A DNA stretch of 64,000 nt. Origin: JANQOZ01 sp045106555 (GTDB lineage: Bacteria; Pseudomonadota; Gammaproteobacteria; Xanthomonadales; SZUA-38). This document shows positions 36,120 through 45,450 of the stretch, piece by piece. A program made the translations under genes and the position numbers. Under the pieces are notes generated by a model. That model saw only the letters and a list, made by a program, of their open reading frames with translations, did no database searches and was not told the DNA's origin. How positions within the stretch are numbered: position 1 is the stretch's first letter; each line of letters starts with the position of its first letter. The stretch spans positions 22,304 to 86,303 of the forward strand of contig JBGCET010000028.1 in NCBI GenBank assembly GCA_045106555.1. The letters run 5' to 3'.

Positions 36120-36755
36120 TTAATATTCGGGGAACAATGTGACCGCATCGCCTGTCCGCCACTTGGGGTATTTTTTCATCACCTGAGTAAAGCGCTCGCT
36201 TTGCAGGAATTGGTCGAGCCAGCGTTGTACCCATTGCGGCGAATCGTTATCGAAGCGATGGCGATCTATAGCGGCAAATTGTCGGACGAACGGCAGCAGC
36301 GCCATGTCAGCAAGACTCGCGGAGCTCCCAAACAAATACGCGTTATTGCTGGCAATGCCTGCAATCGTGCCTAGGAATTGTGTCGCCGTTTCTCGCTCTT
36401 GTTCCGGGTCGCCGTCGTAGCGATCGGCGTATTTGGTCCGATCTAACGCCCGTTTAAACGGCCCATCATTTTGTTCGATTAAGGCTCGGCCTTCCTGGGG
36501 CATATCAAGCCACCCTTCTGGGTCATGTTGACCCAGAGCCCAATCCATAATGTCCAGGCTCTCATCGATGGTTTGATGCCCCAGGACTAAAACGGGAACC
36601 GTCGCCTTGGATGACACTTCCAACATTTCCGCAGGCTTGTCTCTCAGCACAATCTCTCGCAACTGGGTTTTTACTCCGGCAACGCTCAGCGCCAGACGAG
36701 CCCGGATGGCATAGGGGCAACGGCGAAAGGAATATAGCAATGGCAGTTCAGACAT
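36120..36755 (-). CDS. Glutathione S-transferase family protein (GrxB-like)
   Basis: The 211-residue protein has a thioredoxin-fold N-terminal domain with the CPYA active-site motif (RRCPYAIRARL), the cis-Pro motif TVPVL, and the DES turn. The C-terminal part is all helical, with LADMALLPFVRQFA. The CPYA Cys suggests a thiol-transferase-like GST. I chose the ATG at 36755; the track frame adds 14 codons but lacks the fold. Glutathione-dependent reaction is expected, target unknown. Divergent from the next secreted protein. Confidence 0.85.
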   Translation of the reverse strand: MSELPLLYSFRRCPYAIRARLALSVAGVKTQLREIVLRDKPAEMLEVSSKATVPVLVLGHQTIDESLDIMDWALGQHDPEGWLDMPQEGRALIEQNDGPFKRALDRTKYADRYDGDPEQERETATQFLGTIAGIASNNAYLFGSSASLADMALLPFVRQFAAIDRHRFDNDSPQWVQRWLDQFLQSERFTQVMKKYPKWRTGDAVTLFPEY

Positions 36756-36905
36756 GGGGCAGTCCCGGACCAATGATGTATAGAATAACCAACCCACCAG
36801 ATTTTAGCGCGAACGGGGTTCAGCGTAATTGAATTGCCCTTTCTACCCTATCGCTCTACCCTGCTAAACTTCTGTTTATCAGTGTTCCTGCTAGTGACTC
36901 GCAAC

Positions 36906-37679
36906 ATGAACTCCCCCATCACAGCCCTAATTGTTGTAACTCTTTTGTGGAGTGCCATCGGATCGGCTCAGGATAGCTTTGAACCGGACAACGCATTTGA
37001 TCAGGCAACGTTTGACGTTTTAAGCACCCATACCTTTCACCAACCGCAAGACGAAGACTGGTTCGCCTTCTACCTGCCTCAAGGGCAAACTCTGCACATC
37101 ACCCCAAGAGTGGGAATTGCCGTGAATGGCAATAATGTGGGCACCGGGATTGCTGGCGAAATTTATCTGCGTGGATCCGATGGGAGAGCTTTGTTTGAAT
37201 CAGTAGTGTTTGCTCGCACCGATGGCCAAGAATTCTTTGGGTTTGGAAGCTACGTCGCTCCCGTCGATGGTTTTTTCTATCTGCGAGTTAGCCCCTGCAC
37301 GGTTCTCGTGAATCCGAATTGTGGAGGGTTAGGCTTCCCGGCTGCGGGCGCCGAGTACACCATCGAGCTGCCGTTTACGTTTACGGGTTCAAATGGAACT
37401 GGGCGTTTGGCCGGCACAATCACCGATGCACAGACCGGGCAAGCGGTAGCCTTCGCGACCGTTGCCACATCAGGTAATACCGGTACATTCTCCAGAGGAA
37501 CGGGGGCGTATACCCTGGTAGACGCCATCGGCAATTACACGGTGACCGTCTCCGCGCCTGGCTACCGCCCGCAAACCAGTGCTTTTGAATTAACCGAGTT
37601 CAACACCACCACCGTCAACCTGGCCCTTTCACCCAATCTGGCGTTCTTCGCTGACAGCTTTGAAGCGTTTGTTCCCTAA
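36906..37679 (+). CDS. Secreted protein with PPC-like and carboxypeptidase-regulatory-like domains
   Basis: The 257-residue protein (ATG 36906) begins with a signal peptide and then DSFEPDN, the characteristic start of a pre-peptidase C-terminal (PPC)-like beta-sandwich: DEDWFAFYLPQGQTLHI follows. A second domain, residues about 170-240, has GTITDAQTGQAVAFATV and GNYTVTVSAPGYRP, the fold of carboxypeptidase regulatory-like (CarboxypepD_reg) modules. It ends in FFADSFEAFVP. The frame runs 72 bases further upstream, but there the signal is not at the front. No catalytic domain is present. The role could be adhesion or a carbohydrate- or protein-binding function. Confidence 0.8.
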   Translation: MNSPITALIVVTLLWSAIGSAQDSFEPDNAFDQATFDVLSTHTFHQPQDEDWFAFYLPQGQTLHITPRVGIAVNGNNVGTGIAGEIYLRGSDGRALFESVVFARTDGQEFFGFGSYVAPVDGFFYLRVSPCTVLVNPNCGGLGFPAAGAEYTIELPFTFTGSNGTGRLAGTITDAQTGQAVAFATVATSGNTGTFSRGTGAYTLVDAIGNYTVTVSAPGYRPQTSAFELTEFNTTTVNLALSPNLAFFADSFEAFVP

Positions 37680-37841
37680 AGCCGGCTGCTGGTTGATCCA
37701 ACACGCACTAAAACTTGGACAACCCTATTTCGTCCTGTGAGGCTTCAGCAGATGGCCAATTATATGCCCTGACAAAAAGCATCTGATCATGTTGGCCACT
37801 TTTTCGTTTGGTTACGATAAGGGTTCATTGAGGAGCTGACG

Positions 37842-38510
37842 ATGCCAAACGAAACACTTACACTTTTTATCGGCGCGAAAAACTATTCGAGTTGGTCAAT
37901 GCGTCCCTGGCTGTGTCTTCGATGGGCCAATATCGCCGTCAAGGAAGCGCATATCTCGCTTCAACAGGAAGGTTATGGCCAAGGACAAATTCGAGAGATC
38001 CTCGCCGTTTCGCCCAATGGCAGAGTACCGGCTCTGCACGCCGGCGACACCACGATATGGGACAGCCTGGCGATCGCCGAATGGGCGGCAGAACAACAAC
38101 CCTCCCTATGGCCCGAAGACCCAATGGCACGGGCCCACGCGCGCAGCGCCACGTGCGAAATGCACTCGGGTTTTCCCCATCTGCGTGACGAGCTTCCAAT
38201 GAATATTGATCGACGCTGCAAAGCCGGCACACTGAGCGACGGCGCACAGCGGGACGTTCGTCGAGTGCTGAACTTATGGAGCGAGCTCAGGCAGCAGTAT
38301 TCAGACCAGGGCCCCTGGCTGTTTGGACAGCGCAGTATTGCGGATGCGTTTTATGCCCCGATCGTCTGTCGCTTTCGCACCTATGGCATTGAAGTACCGG
38401 AACCGGCTAAACAGTATTACGAGGCGTTGCTTGCAGACTCAGATTTTAAGGACTGGGCAGGCGCTCCCATTGACGAGCGTTTTGAGAATATCGATAGCCT
38501 ATATACCTGA
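37842..38510 (+). CDS. Glutathione S-transferase family protein
   Basis: The 222-residue GST has the N-terminal motif NYSSWSMRPWL, in which the Ser residues are the likely glutathione-activating group, then GRVPAL and DSLAIAEWAAE. The C-terminal helical domain contains IADAFYAPIVCRF. This N-terminal motif is widespread in proteobacterial GSTs of unknown substrate. ATG at 37842 has a strong GAGGAG seven bases before it. It stands alone between a secreted protein and the copA relic. Confidence 0.88.
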   Translation: MPNETLTLFIGAKNYSSWSMRPWLCLRWANIAVKEAHISLQQEGYGQGQIREILAVSPNGRVPALHAGDTTIWDSLAIAEWAAEQQPSLWPEDPMARAHARSATCEMHSGFPHLRDELPMNIDRRCKAGTLSDGAQRDVRRVLNLWSELRQQYSDQGPWLFGQRSIADAFYAPIVCRFRTYGIEVPEPAKQYYEALLADSDFKDWAGAPIDERFENIDSLYT

Positions 38511-38589
38511 ATCGACCCATGGTCTGATTGCGCGGAGTCGCGAATATCAGAACCAGAAGCGAACCCCGCTTAACCATGAAACCTCGTTA

Positions 38590-38909
38590 CCTTTGGGTGA
38601 TTGGTCACCTTTAAGGGTCACCTCGTAACCCTCTTGCCAGCTCAACAGCGGTGCTGGCAAATGACCATTGACTAAGATCGACCTACCCTACTTGCCGTCG
38701 ATAGTGCTCATCGATTGAGAGATATTCAGATTAAACACGGTTCCTGAGAGCGGCGACAGGCCTTTTAGGTCAGTTTCGGTGCCGCTCTTTGCCCAGGCGG
38801 GCAATGTGCTGGAAAGTACGCCAAACCCCAACACCGAGCTCGCGCTCTGAACAAACCCCGAAGAGACAGTGTTTTGGTCCCTAGTGGTGGTCGGCGAGCC
38901 ATCTCCCAC
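38590..38909 (-). pseudogene. copA: copA multicopper oxidase relic (N-terminal fragment)
   Basis: Read on the minus strand, the frame resembles the start of copper-resistance multicopper oxidase CopA. There is a signal-like FVQSASSVLGFGVLSS followed by LPAWA, then LSGTVFNLNISQS. It is interrupted by an in-frame TAG at 38688-38690. The same frame then continues with GRSILVNGHLPAPLLSWQEG and EVTL, which is the next conserved CopA block (NGxLPGPLL-x-EGDxVT). After that the sequence diverges and the copper-binding HWHG motif is gone. The twin Arg of the Tat signal is lost. No clear ATG exists. So this is a truncated, inactivated relic; the rest of the 430-base gap is unexplained. Confidence 0.75.
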
Positions 38910-38943
38910 CCCAATGATCTGCTGACCTAGATTGGATTGCCAT

Positions 38944-39801
38944 CTAGGCTTGACTGCCTGTGGATCGCACTAAACTTGCGTTGAGTTTAAAGCGGTCGCG
39001 CAGAAACCGAGCTACCCCATCATCGTCGTGATGGCCAATCACCTCGTCGGCATTGGCCCGAACCTCAGCCAGGGCGTTATCCGGCGCGTATCGCTCATCA
39101 GCAATTTCGAACAGACTCAGGTCGTTGTCGCTGTCGCCGAAGCAGATCACACGGGTTATGCCCAACGCTTCCCTTAAGACCTGAATCGCAGCACCTTTGC
39201 TGGCGTCGCTGCGGTGTATGTCGATCCAAAATAGTCCTTGGCCTTCAAACGCCGGGCCAGAAAATGCGAGGAGCTTAGGCTGGCGCTCGACAACCTGCTT
39301 GATGGGTTCAATCGCCGACTGAGCGCCGATTGCACTGATATTGATGATGTCGGCCTCGGCCGGCAGTTCTGACAGCGGCTTAACCGCATACCCCCGCCCC
39401 AGCAGAAAAACCCGCTTCAACTGCTCTTCCGCGTCACTTTGCAGCGGACCGCAATAAACGTTGTGGCTTGCGCGACCCTCAATGGTAAAAACAAAAGGCG
39501 TCACGTTGTGATTCGAGCAGGCCGTCATTGCCTGCTCGATTTCGGCCAGTGTCAACATCTTCTGATGACTGAATTCCTGTACACCGGGGTTCCAGATGAC
39601 CGCGCCATTCTTATACACCTGAGGCAATGCGAAACCCTGCCCCGTTAAAACCTGTTCCGAGGCATGCAGAGTGCGCCCCGTGGCCACCGTATAGGCAACG
39701 CCGTTTTGAGTTAGAAGGTCTAGGGTGTCTGCCGTGTAGCGAGAGATTGCGGAAGCGGCGTTAAGCAACGTTCCGTCCAAATCAAAAACAATGAGTTCCA
39801 T
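38944..39801 (-). CDS. Cof-type HAD-IIB hydrolase
   Basis: The 285-residue protein has the HAD motif I DLDGTLL near the N-terminus (VFDLDGTLLNA), motif II TGR region ATGRTLH, the C2-type cap of Cof-like phosphatases, and motifs III/IV DASKGAAI and GDSDNDLSLFE. Such enzymes dephosphorylate sugar phosphates, nucleotides or cofactors, in the cytoplasm. No functional partner is next to it. ATG at 39801 begins with MELIVFDLDG, the expected start. Confidence 0.88.
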   Translation of the reverse strand: MELIVFDLDGTLLNAASAISRYTADTLDLLTQNGVAYTVATGRTLHASEQVLTGQGFALPQVYKNGAVIWNPGVQEFSHQKMLTLAEIEQAMTACSNHNVTPFVFTIEGRASHNVYCGPLQSDAEEQLKRVFLLGRGYAVKPLSELPAEADIINISAIGAQSAIEPIKQVVERQPKLLAFSGPAFEGQGLFWIDIHRSDASKGAAIQVLREALGITRVICFGDSDNDLSLFEIADERYAPDNALAEVRANADEVIGHHDDDGVARFLRDRFKLNASLVRSTGSQA

Positions 39802-39826
39802 GAACGCAGTATATCTTCCTGTTGCC

Positions 39827-41281
39827 TCATGCAGCCTGCAAATTACGATTTCTGTGCAAAAAAAACAGGGTGATCACGTTAATCGCCAGCCCCCAAGCGC
39901 CGCTCTCGACCCCCAGTGGATTATCACCGCCCAGCCAACCCACCGCATCCCCGACTCTCAACACAAGCACTACCGTCAGCCCAGCCACCACGCCGCCCAA
40001 CACCGCGCGGCCGGCCGGCGGGTGACGGCGAACGGCGCAGATAATTGCCGGCGCCGCCTGACACAGGACTTCCAGCTTGACGACAGTCAGTTGCCAGATG
40101 GTTTGCGGCAGTTTGATGGCCAGTGTCGCCATGGCCGCCATCACTACCCAGGAAAACAGTTTCCCTGCAAAGGTCAGTCGGGACTGTGTCACTGAGGGTC
40201 GCCAACGCCGATAAATGTCCTGGGTGAACAAAGAGGACAAGGCCAGGAGCGCCGAATCAACCGTCGACATGATGGCAGCCAGTGCAGCAGACAGAAACAG
40301 CACAAAAAGCCAACGCAGAGTAGGTACCGCCTCAATCAGCTCAGCCAGGAGCGCCAACGTAATCCCCTCGCTGCCCGCCCTGTCCAGCCCTGGGATAACC
40401 GCCGCCCCTGTCAACCCAATAGCCAGAACCAGCGTGATAGTGAGCAACGGCATAATCAGCATCAACTGCAGCGACCGTTTCAGCGTGGAGGCATTTCTGG
40501 CGGCAAAAATTCGTTGCAGTGCCTGGGGATAAACGGCGGCTCCAAAGGCAACCACAATGATGATGCTGGCATAGCCAAACAGCGCTCTAAGCCCCGGTGG
40601 ATCCCAAAACTCTGGGCGCACGGACTGAAGTTTGGCCAGCAGCACGCTGGGGCCACCAAAGTGAAGGTTTATTGCCAGAAAGAACACGCCACAGCCCAGC
40701 AGCAGCAACACACCCTGCAGGGCGTCACTCCAGGCCACCGAGCGCATGCCTCCCAGCGACTCATAAACCACCATGATGAATGCAGCGGTCCAAATAGCCG
40801 TAGAAAGACTCACCTGACCATCGGTGACAGCGTAAAGCACCTGCCCCACAGCTTTTAGGTTGGCCAGAATGTAGCTGGCCAGTACCAGGATAAAAATGCC
40901 GTTGAGAACTGCAGCCAGCAGGTTGTGGTGATATCGATCTCTGATCAGGTCACCCGCCGTCAGATACCGGCGTTGAGTAGCAAGGCGCTGCAGGCGTGGA
41001 GCAAAAAGCCAGTAAATCCCCACAATACCCAGCATGAAGGTGATTGAACTGAAAAAGTAAAACCCCTGTCGATACGCGTTGGCGGGATACCCCACCAGCG
41101 CGTTACCGCTGTATTGGGTGGCATACAGGCTGAAAAAGATGCTGGTCAGTCCCAGTCCGCGGCCGGCCAGGTAGAAATCTTCCAGACTGTCGCTCTGGCG
41201 CGCGCGCCGACCCAACCATCCAATCACCAGCAGGGAAGCCAGATAGCCGAACAGCACCAATTGTCCACCCGCACCGAGCAT
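39827..41281 (-). CDS. Sodium:solute symporter (SSS family)
   Basis: The 484-residue protein has 12-13 predicted membrane helices and the SSS features: DFYLAGRGLGLTSIFFSLYATQ (first helix loop), LGGMRSVAWSDALQG in the middle, and the sodium-site region ALAAIMSTVDSALLALSSLF. The C-terminus is cytoplasmic. The substrate cannot be read; the adjacent DUF3311-like small protein is a typical partner of this transporter type, three bases upstream in the same direction. Confidence 0.9.
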   Translation of the reverse strand: MLGAGGQLVLFGYLASLLVIGWLGRRARQSDSLEDFYLAGRGLGLTSIFFSLYATQYSGNALVGYPANAYRQGFYFFSSITFMLGIVGIYWLFAPRLQRLATQRRYLTAGDLIRDRYHHNLLAAVLNGIFILVLASYILANLKAVGQVLYAVTDGQVSLSTAIWTAAFIMVVYESLGGMRSVAWSDALQGVLLLLGCGVFFLAINLHFGGPSVLLAKLQSVRPEFWDPPGLRALFGYASIIIVVAFGAAVYPQALQRIFAARNASTLKRSLQLMLIMPLLTITLVLAIGLTGAAVIPGLDRAGSEGITLALLAELIEAVPTLRWLFVLFLSAALAAIMSTVDSALLALSSLFTQDIYRRWRPSVTQSRLTFAGKLFSWVVMAAMATLAIKLPQTIWQLTVVKLEVLCQAAPAIICAVRRHPPAGRAVLGGVVAGLTVVLVLRVGDAVGWLGGDNPLGVESGAWGLAINVITLFFLHRNRNLQAA

Positions 41282-41284
41282 CGC

Positions 41285-41539
41285 TTATCGAGAGTGCTGC
41301 CGGGTCTCAGAGGATTCTGCCGGCTCACCATCGTCCCAGTGGCGTTCAAGCAACCAGGCCACAATCGACGCATAGACAACTGCAGCAATCAGAGAGAACA
41401 TGGCCCACATTGGGATGCCAGCGATTTGACCATCAAGGCCAGGCCACCAGGGCACAGTAAATAGCAGCAGAAACAGCGCCAGAACAACTTTGGCCCTGTC
41501 TTGAGAGGGCCCACTGCCCGGGGTCGATAGTTGGCTCAT
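41285..41539 (-). CDS. DUF3311-like small membrane partner of symporter
   Basis: The 84-residue chain has two membrane helices, LALFLLLFTVPWWPGL and GIPMWAMFSLIAAVVYASIVAWLL split by a short loop. The GIP-x-W motif between them matches DUF3311, which is regularly found beside sodium:solute symporters and may be a small subunit. Start uncertain: ATG at 41539 is chosen, though in-frame TTG and ATG codons 54-60 bases upstream also exist. It is three bases upstream of the symporter. Confidence 0.7.
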   Translation of the reverse strand: MSQLSTPGSGPSQDRAKVVLALFLLLFTVPWWPGLDGQIAGIPMWAMFSLIAAVVYASIVAWLLERHWDDGEPAESSETRQHSR

Positions 41540-41663
41540 GCCCACGACGGTACGCTGATCCCGGGCACCATTCAATTTTGGCAAATCGTGCATCGTCAAA
41601 TTAGATCAAACAGCACGCAACATAGCGCTAGACTGGCGTTCTCGGCACCTTTTGGAACCCGTC

Positions 41664-42857
41664 ATGCGAACAGCAGAAGTAATCATTGTCGGCGCTGGAC
41701 CGGTTGGAACTTTTGCCGCGCTGGCGCTGGCCAACCAGGGAATTGACGTGGTGCTTTGCGAAGCCGGCGCAACCTGTGCACAAGATCTTCGTGCCTCCAC
41801 CTTTCATCCGCCAACCCTGGACATGCTGCAGGAGCTGGATGTGGCTTCTGACATTATCAACCTAGGCCTGAAGGCGCCCAAATACCACTTCCGAGAACGC
41901 CAGAGCGGCGAATACGTTGAATTTGACCTAAGCGAACTGAGTGATGAGCTACAGTTCCCCTTTAGAGTGCAGTGCGAACAGCATGTCATGGCCGGACAGC
42001 TGGCCTCGAAGCTGGAGGCACATCCCAACGCGGAAGTGCTGTATCAGCATCGCGCCAACAGTTTTGAGCAAGATGACCTGGGCGTCACCGTCGCCTTTGA
42101 GACGCCTTATTCGATCGAGAAAATTCGCGCGCGATACGTCATCGCTGCGGACGGAGGAAACTCGATCCTGCGCAAATGGCTAGGAGTTGAGTTCGAGGGC
42201 TTTACCTACCCGGAAAAATTCCTCTGCCTGTCAACGAAGGTGGAGTTGAAAGATTACATCGAAAACTTGGTATACGTTAACTACGTAGCTGACCCCAGCG
42301 AGTGGCAAGTATTGCTGCGGGTTCCCAGCGTATGGCGGATCTTGGTTCCTGCCAGCGAAGAGGAAAGCGACGAGAGCCTGCTGTCGGATGCAAACCGTGA
42401 CGAGATCTTTCAGCGACTGATCGGTCAGTCGGGGGTAACAACCGAGCATCGCACCATCTATCGGGTTCACCAACGGGTGGCCAAACGCTTTGATCACGGC
42501 CGGGTCTTTCTGGTCGGCGATGCTGCCCATCTGAACAATCCGCTAGGCGGGTTTGGCATGAACAGCGGCATTCACGATGCCTGGAACCTGCAGGAAAAAG
42601 TAGCCACCTGCCTGAAATCTGGACACGATGCAGAGCTGTTTAAACTGTTCGACAAGCAGCGCCGCACGGTCACCCATGATTTTATCCAGGCCCAGACCAT
42701 GCAGAACAAAGAACTTCTGGAACACGGCGCCGCAGAGGGCCACGCCCGGCGGTTTGCCAAAATGAAAGCCATGGCCGCAAGTGATCAGTTACGCAGAGAG
42801 TACTTGCTGAGACAAAGCATGGTGAGCAGTTTGCGCGATGCTGCCGCTATCGCCTAA
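41664..42857 (+). CDS. FAD-dependent monooxygenase (PHBH/UbiH-like)
   Basis: The 397-residue protein has the FAD motif GAGPVGTFAALALA near the N-terminus, an Arg-containing RASTFHPPTLDML segment, the GD motif AADGGNSILRKWLG in the middle and GDAAHLNNPLGGFGMNSGIHDAWNL at the FAD ribityl-binding site. It fits aromatic hydroxylases such as 4-hydroxybenzoate or phenol monooxygenase; the exact substrate is unknown. The in-frame TTG at 41652 is less likely than the ATG at 41664. It is a distant candidate for aromatic hydroxylation that could feed the Hpa pathway, but the 9 kb spacing gives no operon link. Confidence 0.88.
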   Translation: MRTAEVIIVGAGPVGTFAALALANQGIDVVLCEAGATCAQDLRASTFHPPTLDMLQELDVASDIINLGLKAPKYHFRERQSGEYVEFDLSELSDELQFPFRVQCEQHVMAGQLASKLEAHPNAEVLYQHRANSFEQDDLGVTVAFETPYSIEKIRARYVIAADGGNSILRKWLGVEFEGFTYPEKFLCLSTKVELKDYIENLVYVNYVADPSEWQVLLRVPSVWRILVPASEEESDESLLSDANRDEIFQRLIGQSGVTTEHRTIYRVHQRVAKRFDHGRVFLVGDAAHLNNPLGGFGMNSGIHDAWNLQEKVATCLKSGHDAELFKLFDKQRRTVTHDFIQAQTMQNKELLEHGAAEGHARRFAKMKAMAASDQLRREYLLRQSMVSSLRDAAAIA

Positions 42858-42958
42858 GGATTCGACAACCCTGGCCAGCTTTATACGGTGGCCACTAAGG
42901 ACTTTTCAGACATCGGACTGTCAGACATTCGCCCTAACCGCTTAAGGGGAACCACCGC

Positions 42959-45142
42959 ATGCGATTTTCAGTCCACACGCTTACCGCTGCCATACTATCA
43001 GCCATGTCTTTCAGCGCGTTGTCGCAAAACGCTGACAACCAGCGCAGCACCGGTCTTGAGGAGATTGTGGTAACGGCTCAGCGTCGAGAGCAGTTTATTC
43101 AAAGCACTCCCGTCGCCGTTACCGCCATCAGCGAATCCCAGATTGCTGACCTGCAAATCAATACCACTCAGGACGTCGCCAAAGCAGTCCCGAACCTTCA
43201 ACTGATTCCGGTGACGGCCAATCCCTCCACCTTTCAGGTTGGACTTCGCGGAGGTTCTGAACAAACCGGCGGACTAATTGTGTCTGAGCCGGTGGTTGGC
43301 ATTTACGTCGACGACGTCTACCGAGCGCGGCTGCAGGGAGCCAACGCTCAGCTGACGGATGTAGAACGCATTGAGGTGCTGCGCGGGCCTCAGGGTACTT
43401 TGTACGGTCGAAACAGCTTTTCTGGCGCCATAAAAGTTGTCACCCGAACACCCAGCGCAGATGACAGCTGGATGAATTTTTCCGTCGGCGGCGGCAGCTT
43501 CGACGAAACGTTCATTCGCGGTTCAGTGGGCGGCGGCTTAAGCGAAGAGTTGGGCGCGTCCATTGCCTTTTTATATAGAGACCAATCGGACGGCTGGATA
43601 TTCAACCGAGCCCAGGGGCGCGACATTGGCGCTGAGGAGAACCTAGCCTTGCGAGCCAAATTGGCTTGGTCCAATGACCAATGGCGCGTTGTTGGCTCCA
43701 TTGACTATGGCGACGACAGCAACGATGGCTATATTCCGACCTTGATCAGCTACACCGACGGCTCGCCGGGCGCGGGATTTGCAGACCGCCGCAGCACAAG
43801 CCAAACCACCACCATTCCGGGCTTTGATGAGTACGTCAATCAAACCCCCATCGACAGCCGAGGCGAAACGGAACAATGGGGTGTGTCATTGGACATCTCC
43901 CGAGATTTTGACACGATGACGTTTCGCTCCATCACCAGCTATAGAGACCTGGACGATCTGTTTCGGTGGGATTTAACCGGTGGATTCCAAGTCGGCCCGG
44001 ACACATTCTTACCCGGGTTTGATCGTCAGTCAGACGCCACAGCCGATCAATTCACTCAGGAATTCCAACTCCAGGGCAGCGCCATGGACGGTCAGATGGA
44101 CTGGATTGCGGGGCTCTACTACTTCACCGAATCGGGTCAGCAGGTATTTACTGACGGCGGTATTTTCTTCACCGCAGTCACTGGTTCACCGTTTATTCCG
44201 CTGCCGGCTTTTCGCCAAAACATCGACAGTGACAGTATCGCCCTGTTCACCCAGGCAACCTATGACCTGTCCGATCAGCTCAGCATTACCGGCGGGCTGC
44301 GGTTCACTCAGGACAACAAGAAATTTGAAGCGTTGATCGATTCACCGGTGAATTTGGCGGTGAACTTGGATGAAGACTTTGATGCGTGGACACCCAAGCT
44401 GGGCCTTGAATACACGTTTTCCGACGATCTGTTTGGCTATGTCTCCGTGTCTCGCGGATTCAAGGCCGGTGGCTTTAACGGCCTGACCCGAGACCCTGCG
44501 GTGTTGAACGTGCCCTACGATCCGCAGTTTTCCTGGTCCTATGAAGCCGGCATCAAAGCCGATTGGTTTGATGGCCTGCTGCGCACCAATGCCACCGTGT
44601 TTCTGAATCAGCTAGAAGACCTGCAGCAGGTGGCCTCAGCCCAAGGCGGCGCGTTTCCGGTGCAAAACGTGGGTGATGCCGATATCACGGGTCTTGAGCT
44701 TGAGATCAGCGCAGCCCCGATGGAAGGCCTGAATCTGTTTGCCAACATAGGTCTGATGGACGATGACTATGGATCCCTTCGAGCGGGCGCCGCCGCCGCC
44801 ACGTCAGGTGCGGTGGGGCTGCCATTGGTCGCCGACTGGACGGCCCAGATTGGCGCAATGTACGAAACGCCCATCAGCGAAAAATGGTGGCTGAGAGTGG
44901 GCGCGGACTACCGGGCTATTGACGACTACTTCGTCAACGTCCAAAACAATTTGGAGATTGATGGCTACGGCAGACTGGACGCCTTTGTCGCCTTTCGCTC
45001 CAGCGATGAGAAATGGGAGTTAGCCCTTCAGGGGCGCAACCTGACCGACGACGCCTCCTATGTATCTGGCGCCCTGATCGACGCCCTGACAATGCTCAGA
45101 CCTCGCACCTACTCCGTCACCCTCAGCTATCGACAGCCATAA
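42959..45142 (+). CDS. TonB-dependent outer-membrane receptor
   Basis: The 727-residue protein has a signal peptide (cleaved after LSQ), a TonB-box-like VVTAQRREQ and the plug block VERIEVLRGPQGTLYGRNSFSG. The C-terminal beta-barrel ends in VTLSYRQP. It has the same layout as the first receptor and other uncharacterised marine receptors for organic compounds. AAGGGG precedes the ATG. It is 100 bases after the FAD monooxygenase, same direction, and may import its substrate; that is inference. Confidence 0.93.
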   Translation: MRFSVHTLTAAILSAMSFSALSQNADNQRSTGLEEIVVTAQRREQFIQSTPVAVTAISESQIADLQINTTQDVAKAVPNLQLIPVTANPSTFQVGLRGGSEQTGGLIVSEPVVGIYVDDVYRARLQGANAQLTDVERIEVLRGPQGTLYGRNSFSGAIKVVTRTPSADDSWMNFSVGGGSFDETFIRGSVGGGLSEELGASIAFLYRDQSDGWIFNRAQGRDIGAEENLALRAKLAWSNDQWRVVGSIDYGDDSNDGYIPTLISYTDGSPGAGFADRRSTSQTTTIPGFDEYVNQTPIDSRGETEQWGVSLDISRDFDTMTFRSITSYRDLDDLFRWDLTGGFQVGPDTFLPGFDRQSDATADQFTQEFQLQGSAMDGQMDWIAGLYYFTESGQQVFTDGGIFFTAVTGSPFIPLPAFRQNIDSDSIALFTQATYDLSDQLSITGGLRFTQDNKKFEALIDSPVNLAVNLDEDFDAWTPKLGLEYTFSDDLFGYVSVSRGFKAGGFNGLTRDPAVLNVPYDPQFSWSYEAGIKADWFDGLLRTNATVFLNQLEDLQQVASAQGGAFPVQNVGDADITGLELEISAAPMEGLNLFANIGLMDDDYGSLRAGAAAATSGAVGLPLVADWTAQIGAMYETPISEKWWLRVGADYRAIDDYFVNVQNNLEIDGYGRLDAFVAFRSSDEKWELALQGRNLTDDASYVSGALIDALTMLRPRTYSVTLSYRQP

Positions 45143-45182
45143 TGAGGGACTGATCAACAGCCTGCCAAACATCTGTTGCGGA

Positions 45183-45197
45183 TGATAATCATTCGTA
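45183..45197. promoter_or_regulatory. Candidate Fur box
   Basis: TGATAATCATTCGTA matches the 7-1-7 Fur consensus TGATAATnATTATCA at 11 of 14 fixed positions. It lies 23 bases before the tiny ORF at 45220 and 40 bases after the TonB receptor stop, so it would regulate the ORF. The left half is perfect, the right half is degenerate. Moderate support. Confidence 0.55.
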
Positions 45198-45219
45198 TTA
45201 AAGTGGTGCTTTCAAACTC

Positions 45220-45351
45220 ATGAGCGGCGCGCCTATGCACTTGCCACGAAGAGGTCATTCACTGTCCTTACAACATCGCTTACTGCTCTGGAGCGGTGGT
45301 TCTGTCACAACCTTATTGCTGTACGCCTGGTCGTGGACATGGGTGCTGTAA
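45220..45351 (+). CDS. Small membrane peptide, 43 residues, unknown
   Basis: ATG 45220 to TAA 45351 encodes a 43-residue peptide. The N-terminal 25 residues are basic (LPRRGH and LQHRLLLW), the rest is hydrophobic with Trp (LLLYAWSWTWVL), fitting one membrane helix. No strong ribosome site is seen. It follows the Fur-like box, so it could be iron-regulated. I know no named family. The frame is too short for coding statistics. Confidence 0.4.
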   Translation: MSGAPMHLPRRGHSLSLQHRLLLWSGGSVTTLLLYAWSWTWVL

Positions 45352-45392
45352 CTGCCATTGGATGGCCGGCGCGTACTGCCACCTGCCTCTAC

Positions 45393-45410
45393 CAGGTGAT
45401 AGATAACCTG
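45393..45410. promoter_or_regulatory. Inverted repeat CAGGT-GATAGATA-ACCTG before tetR
   Basis: The 5-8-5 inverted repeat encloses GATAGAT, which is the exact half-site of the operator before the cupin gene. It lies 41 bases before the TetR-family GTG start. This suggests autoregulation. Confidence 0.5.
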
Positions 45411-45450
45411 TGCTATACAAGAGTCCGGTATTGATCGATTAGGACGTTTT

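Noticed and set aside
41652..42857. FAD monooxygenase as the hydroxylase feeding the Hpa pathway (HpaB-like)
   Set aside because: HpaB is an unrelated FADH2-dependent type; this enzyme is far from the cluster and has a different fold.
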